The notes below the pieces were generated by a model. The model made no database searches and was not told where the DNA came from. It worked only from the letters and a program-made list of their open reading frames with translations. The translations under genes were made by a program, and so were the position numbers. Source: Zoroaster sp. YZ-2022 (taxonomy: Eukaryota > Echinodermata > Asteroidea > Forcipulatida > Zoroasteridae). Taken from it: a DNA stretch of 64,000 nt. Where the stretch lies: the NCBI GenBank assembly GCA_029582265.1, contig CM055816.1, positions 2,508,992-2,572,991 of the forward strand, in the 5' to 3' direction. Shown piece by piece: positions 45,901 to 54,900 of this stretch; within the stretch, counting starts at the first letter, position 1, and each line of letters begins with the position of its first letter.

Positions 45901-48900
45901 GAGGAGAACATGCACTTTATTATGATGGCAGACTTGTCTAATTTCATATCTATAATTATGAAATACAGTCATCGGAAAAACGTAGTAAATTGGAATTGGA
46001 CAAAAACACGGTATGGAAAATCACGTAGGTCGGCGTTTGTAGCGTTTTACATATCTACGGGTTATCACGTAGATCGGCGGATATGGGTTAAGTTTCAGCC
46101 ACGTCTTGTCAACTTAACAATATTAAGTCCAATGCGGACGGACGGTAATCTTCCGCGACTGCTAACTTACCGCGACAAAATTGTCAAGTTAACAGGCCAA
46201 ATCGAGTAGCGGTAAGTTAACAATGCTAACTTGACAGCGATGAAAAGTCCAATGCGGACAGGCTCGTTGCGGTAACTTAACAATGCGTTCACGTGACTTC
46301 CTGTGTATTGCTGTGAGTGACCTCTGACATCTGACTTTCGCGCGTAACTGTGTACAGCAAGCTGCAGTCCAGAGCTGTTCCCAGAGAGTTCCCGCGTAAG
46401 GTCAGAGCCGCTTCCGTAAAGGTCAATGGAGAGCGCCCTCTAAAGAGCGCCCTCTCGAGGTTTGCCTTGCCGAGCAGTTAAGTTACCGCGCCTCGAAATA
46501 ATCCAAGTGCGGACATTGATAACTTAACAGGAAGGAATGTTGACAATCATCCGCGGTAAGTTACCGCAGAATTTAGTCCAATGCGAACACGGCTTAATAA
46601 TTGGCCAAGGAATTTGAATACCCATACCCTTTTTACAGTTGCGAATGAGGGTAATGCCTGAAAGAATATCGAATGAGATCCCAGTATTTTATGTAAAAAT
46701 CAAGCTGCAACGTAGTATTGAACGTATTTCCCCCGATATGTATTGGATGATAAATATTTTGAAGGTATTCAACAACCAATGAAAGTTAAAATGAAAGACA
46801 CAGGTGATTTTTAAATGTGATCACTATTTATTAAATTTATTACAGAAACATTTATTACAGAAAATTCACGTTCCTTGTTCGCTTATTTGTGTTCGGTTCC
46901 TTTATATTTGAACCATTAAAACGATGTTCTTGTTAAAATAATTGTTTGCTTGTTTTCGTTTGTTTGTTTTGGTTGTCTGCAGTTTGTACAACTTATAGAT
47001 AGCCCACAGCGGTGGATCAAGAACTTAGTGGGGGACACTTTTTCAAAAATCAAAAACTTTCGCCCCTTTAATATTTCTAAGTACTATTTATTTCACCAGT
47101 GGGCCCTTACAATTTATTATGAAACATTTCCACTGGGAAAAAATAGGCTTTGTGGTTTATATTAATTCAAACTAACATTGGGATATCACAAATTCATTAT
47201 GATGGCGTTTCGGAGGAAGTTGTAGAGCTCAGCTGCCTCAGCTGTGTAATGATCTGACAGGAACTTTTACATGATAAATGAGTATTGAAACAGAAACTAT
47301 TCTAGACTCTTCGCATGTATGCTTTCATGTTAGCTTCTCATATACGTGTGTACAATATGCTTTTGTAACGTGTACATCAATTACATCAACTGTGTGTTCT
47401 TAAATCAAGGATATTACATATCTCCTTTTTTTCAGAGAAGTTTGCTCCAATGTTTTAAATAAACAAAATATCAAAAGATAGTAAATTCTTTGTGTGTTCA
47501 ATCTCCAGTTCTTTCTTTTCTGAGTCTTTGTTTTGTTTTGTTAACAAGTTAACTTTAAACTGTTTGGGTTTTACATGTACTGCTACTGAGTGATTGTTTT
47601 ATCACTTTTTCTCATCATTCAACAGTTCAAAATAAAATAAAACTGTTGTTTTCCTTTAATTTTCTGGTAAACAGTATAATTTTCTCACTTTCACTCAGTT
47701 GAATGTTTTCTCAACTGTTTGTTTCATAGAATGTTCAAAAGGAAACAATGACATTTTACTTCAACTTTTCTCAGTAATTTTTTTTTTCCTTGTTTTTCAT
47801 TTCAAATGCTGAAAATGTTTAGGCTTTTTTTTTTTTTTCGTTTTATTCAACATAGTCTTTTAAGTAAGCTGGTCGTTGTCGGTTTCTCTTCGGTCTGGAG
47901 TAGGTCTCAGGCATCTTCTGCGATGTTGAAGGAGTGTCTTGCATCTGTTGTGCCGAGTTGTCTGAAGATAGATTGTTGTCTTCTGGTTGATTGTCTGGGG
48001 TGGTTTGTAGAAGTAGATTCTCTCTCCAGTCATCTGGGTCTTGTGGGATGCTGTCTTGGTTTAGTAGTGTATCATCTGTGTTGTGTACCACAGCGTTGGC
48101 AAGTTTAAACCGACTTGCATCACGGTACACCTCTCGTTCGTCCGTGACTCTTCTGGCTGCTATGGATGAGTTGTCAATGCGGTATATGATGTAGAAAACT
48201 GGTTCGTATGCTGTGCTCCATTTGTTCTTCTTGGCTTGTTTGAGTAGTACATAGTCTCCAACTATGAAGTTGTGTTGCTTTGTGTTTCTGTTTTCAGCAT
48301 TCAGCTTCAATTTCTCCTTGTACTGTTTGTCTCGCTCATTAATGATGGCATCTTTGGTGGTTGGGGAGTTGTTTCTTGTTTGGTGATCTAGTTTGGTTCT
48401 CACCGGTCTGTTCATCAGTGCTTCATACGGTGTGACATTGGTTGCTGGGTGTGGAGTTGATCTGTATCCGATCAGCATATCTTGGATTGTGCTCTTTCCC
48501 TGGAGTTGGGAAATCTGTTCGCTGCGATTCAACAACTTCATGAAGCTTTCGGCTTCACCATTAGCTCTGGCATGCTCTGGTGTCACTCGGTGGTGGTAAA
48601 ATCCTTCTTGCTCTGCAAATTCTGCAAACTCTTTGGAGTTGAAGGGTGGTCCATTATCACTCTCTAGTTGTCTAGGTGTTCCATGAGTTGCAAACATCTC
48701 TTTCAATTTATCTCTTGTTGGTTTGAATGCGGTGGAGTAGGTTGTGCGAACTTCTGGATATCTCGTTCGTTTGTCGATTGCTACAAGATTGTAGTGACCA
48801 TCAGGGTATGGTCCTCCGAAGTCTACAGCGATGACTTCCCATGGCTTCCCTGGAATGGTTGTCATCTTCACTGGTTGTTGCTTGTGGTCTTTAGTTGTCA

Positions 48901-51900
48901 CCTGGCATTCATAGCATTGGCCTATGATTTGCTCAACCATGCTGTTCATCAAAGGAAACCAATATTTCTCTCTAAGCATCTGCTTTGTCTTAGTCATTCC
49001 TAGATGTCCTAAGCTGTGTGCTGCTTTGATGACTTTTCTCTGCAAGCTGATTGGGACTATGATTCGGTTTATTCTGAATATGAGATCGTCTACTCTGTAG
49101 AGCTCGTGTCTTATCATGTAGAAAGGTGTGATATCTGGATCCTTTCTGTAGTGTTCCCAGTCACCCTTGTAGATTCTTTGACTTAGTTTCTGGAGCTGGG
49201 GATCTTGTTGCGTCTCATCTCGAATACGGTCAATGATGACAGCATGATCAGCTTCTACAACTTGCTTAATCATCTTCTCTGTGTTGTCTGTGCCTGTTTC
49301 TGGCATAGGGTGTCTAGATAGGAAATCTAGTGGATCTGCTTCATCTTTGCCTGGCTCATAGATTACTTCGAAATCAACATCCTGCATGTTCATCACCCAT
49401 TTCTCGATTCTAGGGGGTAACTTAGCAGTAGTCTTGTTGAACATGGGGATTAATGGTTTGTGTGCAGTGATTATCTTGAATCGTGGTGCACCCTGAAGAT
49501 AGATATGAAATCTGTTCTTTGCCCACTGGATAGATAGTGCATCTTTCTCGGTCTGACTGTATCTCTTCTCTGCATCAGTCATTGTACGGCTGATGAAGTG
49601 TACTGGTTGGAGTCCTCTGGGAGTCTCCTGGAACAGTCCAGCGGATAATCCTTCGTGGTAGCTTGCCTCAGCTCGTACTACGATAGGTCGTCTGGGGTCA
49701 AAGTAGGCCATCGTGTCTTCATTTGTGATGCTTTCTTTGAGTTTCTCGAATGCTGCGTGTTCCACTGGTCCCCACTTAAACTTCGTGTCTTTATGAGTCA
49801 GCTCTCTCAGTGGTGCAGTTAATGATGAATATCTCGGGATGAACTTTGCGAGGTATCCAATCATACCCAGGAAACTTCTCACTGCCTCTTTTGATTCTGG
49901 TGGCTCACTCTCCTTTACGGCTCTGACTTTCTCTGGGGTTGGTTTCAATCCGTATTTGGTGAATTTATATCCGTAGAATTCAAGCTCATCAACACCAAAT
50001 TGGCACTTGGCTACGTTGAAAGTGATGCCAAAGTCTGCAGCTCTTTGCAAGACTTGTTCTAGCGTCTTATTGTGTTCTTCTATGTTACGTCCTCCCAGGA
50101 GGATGTCATCACGTTGGTTTAGGCAGTTGGGAATGTCACCAAAGATTCTGTAGATCATCTCATCAAACAGATCTTGTGATGATTTTGCACCAAAAACTAA
50201 TCTTCTTGGGCGCATGTTGCCCCATGGGGTACTGAAAGTAACAATTGCTCTTGATTCAGGGTCTAACAAGAGTTGATGGTAGCCCTGTTTCATGTCTAAC
50301 TTGGAGAATACTTTGCATTCATTGAATTTGTACATTAAATCTTCAACTACTGGCCCTTGTGTGATTCTGTTTCTCTCCATGTACTTGTTCGCAATGCTCA
50401 AGTCAACGCTGGCTCTGATCATGTGTGGTTCAAGCTCGTCTCGTGCCGTTGTACCAAATTTTGGTTTCGGTTGAACAACAAGTGGTGAACACCATGTCAC
50501 TGGTCGCCTTGGGGAACTTCTTCAAATATGCCTATCTTGAGGCATTGGTCCAGCCATTCGCGTAGTGGTTTCTGCAAATAGTATGCAACTGGTCTCGGCT
50601 TCTGTGCTACTGGTACTGCCTCTGGTTTCATACTGAACTTAGCAAAGATTTCTTTTCCCTGCTTTATGTCTTTGATTATGCCGATACCTTTGAAAACATG
50701 GCTGAATTTCTCCGTTATTTCCTTTATCTGATCTGGTGCTGTGGTGTTTTCAGTGACTGCTCTGACATTAGGGGTATTCTCTGGAATTCTTAAGTCATTA
50801 GCTTCTGTAAGAGAACCATCTGGGTCAAGTTGTATCATACCAAGCTCGATGAGGGTATTTTTGCTGATGAGAGGGGGTGAGATGATTCTGCCTCGGACAA
50901 CAATGAATTTCGCTTCTGTCCCGCAGGTCTTGTTTCTGACTACGGTTTGAAATTCACCTTTCACTGGTAGGTCACTCTGCAAGGTGTGTAACTTGACGTG
51001 ACTTGCTCTCAGCACCTGTGGCTTGTTCGATCTATTCTGTAGTGCTTTGTACTGGTGCTCGTCCATGATATTCACCTCCGCTCCGCTATCTGGTTCTATT
51101 CTGACATCAACATCGTCGAGTCGCACCGTCATCATGCTTTCGATGTTATCTGTGTGTGCGATTCGTCGGACTTGTTTCAAGTGTTTGACGGCTTGGTCAA
51201 AGAAATCATCATCTGAAGAAGTCTGGTTTTCTTCTTCTCCTGTGGTCGTTTTCTTCACCTGACTCTTTTTGTACTTTGATTTACCATACTTCTGACTGGT
51301 AGTGGATTGTCGAGGGGCTTTGGTTTGATTTGTCTGACCAGCTCTGCATACGCTGGCGAAATGGTTCCATCTCTGGCATTTGTTGCATTTCTTGCCATAG
51401 GCTGGGCAATCTTTCCCTTTGCTGTGCACGCCTGTCAGTCCACAATAGTTGCATGGTGGTGATTTGTCAGATTTATACTTTCTGTCTGCTGGTTTTCTTG
51501 TGTACCTTTGCTGTTTCTGAACCTTGGCTACACTGCTAGCTTCATCTGGGGATTTCATTTTGCTTATCTGCAGTAATGTATCCTCTATTTGTGCAGCCTC
51601 TGTTAGCATTTGTGTTAATGACCACTTCTTATTGATTGCTTTCTGGATCAATATTTTGCTATCAATTGTCTGGATAAGATGCTGAAGGATTCTGTCATCA
51701 CAGGTTTCTCCAAATTCACACTCATTGGCTTTCTCTCTCAACCTAGCTGAATATGCTGCAGTTGTTTCACCAGCATTAGGTTTCATCTTTAGGAACAAAT
51801 ATCTGGCATGATGTTTATTCTTTTGGGGTGTGAAGTATTCATTGAGCTTTGTCTTTAGCTTGTCATACTCATTCAATTCTGCTGTGGGATTTGGTAGACT

Positions 51901-54900
51901 TTTCTTTCCCACCATAGATGATCAAAGCATCTTTCTTGTCCACAGGTTCAGTTATTCTGAAGTATCTGAATTCCCGTTCAATTCCTTCTATCCATTCTTC
52001 CCATGCTTTCCCAGTGGTTATTTGGTCATCGGGGTGTACGAAGGGTTGTGTCTTCAGATTTCTTGTCTCAGTGACAACGGTTACTGCTATAGGATGGTCA
52101 CCCATGCTTATACAGTATGCATACAACGTTACGTTAAACAAGTGTACTGACTAACGATCACTGATATTTCTAGCTCCGTCTTTTCCGAGCCGACTATTTC
52201 CCGTTTTGCTCTAGAAAATACAGCTTATCTTGACAAGAGATTGCTTACCAGTCGTCAGTAACTCTTTGACTGTTCATCCTCGTCGCCAATGTAATGATCT
52301 GACAGGAACTTTGACATGATAAATGAGTATTGACACAGAAACTATTCTAGACGATTCGCATGTATGCTTTCATGTTAGCTTCTCATATACGTGTGTACAA
52401 TATGCTTTTGTAAGGTGTACATCAATTACATCAACTGTGTGTTCTTAAATCAAGAATATTACAAGCTGGATAAGACGGCTTGTTCCAGCCAGACTCTTCC
52501 ATCAGAAGACAACACAAATAAAACAGTTTTATCGCATGGGTAGCAGCTTTTGGAGGTACGTTCATCTCGACACAGACGAATCTCACCGTCGGTGATTCTG
52601 CACAAGTGGTTCTGTGCTCCATGGAGGTGTGGAAGGATGAGCGAGGTCTACCACTTGGATTCATCCGATTCCGATAGGGACGAATACGATGAGTATTCCA
52701 TAACAGAAGACTTCGTCAAGGTTATCCTGATGAGAAAGAGTGTTATGCAAAGACAATGTTAAAATCATGCTTTTAATTTAACGCTCTTTGAACACATGCA
52801 TTTTAAGTTTGTGTATGGGGCACAATGTAACAATTTCAGGCGCGACCAACCCTTACTTTTACTGGGAGTTCGTCGGCTGGAATTTTTAATTAAGACCTTT
52901 CTTTACATACGTTTTGAAAAACCCAACGCATTTGACGTTTTTTTATGATAATACATTAACCAACATTATGCAAAACGAAAAAGGGCAGATCAGCGACCAC
53001 ATTTGTGAGAGAGGGAGAATCGTCGAGAGACGACTCACCTTGTTATGACCGTCTTCAATATTTTCATCTAAGTTCAAGTAATATCATGTGAAATGATTCC
53101 CATAGCTTGGGAAAACGATTATTTTATAGCTGTATCCCCTGGTTGGGATGTCTTGTCCTGCATCATGTACACTTTTGCTTGTATACACACGGGTCAATCG
53201 TGGGAGGGGAAAAGGGTAGCACGTTCCATGTTTTTCTCGCAATTTGTACAAATTTCCAATAACGTTTTGTTATCCTCCCTTTTTTGGCAGTGTGTTCCCC
53301 TTTTCATCGTGGCCCCACATTTTACGAGAGTAATTCCATAAAAGGAATGGAGGCCCCGATGGTATTGCACCACGGTGATTTTGCATGAAATCAAGATGAA
53401 GGTTTTAATAATGATACTGCCATTCGCTGGGGGAGATTCAAGTCGGGATTATAAACTAAGTTCACATGTAAGGTATATTCCTCACCTGTATCATCTCTAG
53501 AAAGCAGAATTGTATCAGATTCTAACATTGGGCCAAAACTTGCTGCCGAAATACCTAGTGACAACAATAAATCCAACTGCAGCACTGACAATGGATGCAT
53601 AAATGAGGGCATTAATGAGAGCTTTTATCTGGAACCAATCTGCCAGGATTTTGTGTTAAAACAAATTCAGGGTCTCGCGACCAATAAGGCCACAGGTTGT
53701 GATAACTGCCCAGCCAGTCTGATTAAATTAGCTGCTCCAGTCATTGTTCACCAACTTACGTGCCTGATTAATCGCTCCATCACAACAGGCACATTCCCTC
53801 AAAAGTGGAAGAAGGCCAAAGTGACACCTATTCACAAGGAAGGTGACGTAAGTGAACCTAGTAATTATAGGCCAATATCTGTCTTGCCCATTTTCTCTAA
53901 AATCCTGGAGAGAGCCGTCTTCGATCAGCTTTATAAGTATATGAATCTCAATCAATTCCTCAATCAATATCAATCAGTATTTAGACCATTACATTCCACT
54001 TCGACAGCCTTAATCAACATTACTGATGACTGGCTCAACAGTTTTGATAATGGCGAAATTACAGGTGTTGTTATGCTTGATCTGAAAAAGGCATTCGACA
54101 CAGTCGATCTGGATATCCTAATTCACAAACTCAAGCTATATGGTGTTGACAGAAAGGGTATCAAATGGTTCACTAGCTATCTACAGGATCGTTCCCACTT
54201 CACATCAATTCAAGGGAACAGTTCAACCTCTATCCCAATACGCTGTGGGATACCACAGGGGTCTATTATTGGCCCCCTCCTGTTTATTATATACATTAAT
54301 GACCTTCCTAACAATGTTTCCAACTGCAAGGTCAGTATGTATGCAGATGACACAGCCCTATATTATGCAAGCAAAGATATAAACGAGCTTGTCAAGGTAA
54401 TTAATGACGACCTTATTAATGTCACAGCTTGGTTGAACAAAAATAAACTTAGTCTTAATGTTAACAAGACGGAAGTCATTTTGTTGGGTACCAAATCGAG
54501 ACTTCGTAACTTGCCACACAATGATATTAATATTAACATTAATGGGACGCCACTCAGTAGGGTGAAGAAATGTAAACATCTTGGAGTCATTGTAGACGAA
54601 AATCTTTCTTGGAGCGATCACATTGATCATGTGCGAAAAAAAGCTCTGTCGGGAATGCACGTCATTAGGAAAGTCAAAAACATCATCCCACAGAGTACCC
54701 GCAACCTATTGTACAATGCCATTGTTTCCTCGCATTTTGACTACTGTGACGTAGTGTGGGGTAACTGTGGGGTTACACTTCAAGAAAAGCTACAAAAGCT
54801 CCAAAACAGAAGCGCCCGCATTATTAGAAATGTCGACTGGAGTGTTCAAAGTAGTGTTATCTAAAAGAGCTTAATTGGATTTCTCTCAATGCAAAAAGAC

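Larger units (their letters stand above)
47245..52463 (-). mobile_element. Gypsy (Ty3-type) LTR retrotransposon, structurally complete
   Basis: Two 174-bp long terminal repeats and a perfect 5-bp target duplication agctg (47240-47244 and 52464-52468). On the minus strand the order is LTR, primer-binding site, gag with zinc knuckles, protease, reverse transcriptase, RNase H, integrase, a purine tract, LTR. The order RT-RNase H-integrase marks the Gypsy group. The LTRs differ at few positions, so insertion is fairly recent. Two frameshifts, near 51905 and 50500, interrupt the coding region, so this copy should not be active by itself. Confidence 0.95.

Noticed and set aside
45910..46209. 99-residue frame inside the Harbinger MITE
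   Set aside because: Made of the element's inverted short repeats; no transposase or Myb motifs.
47806..48667. Plus-strand frames over the Gypsy pol
   Set aside because: They are shadows of the minus-strand polyprotein.
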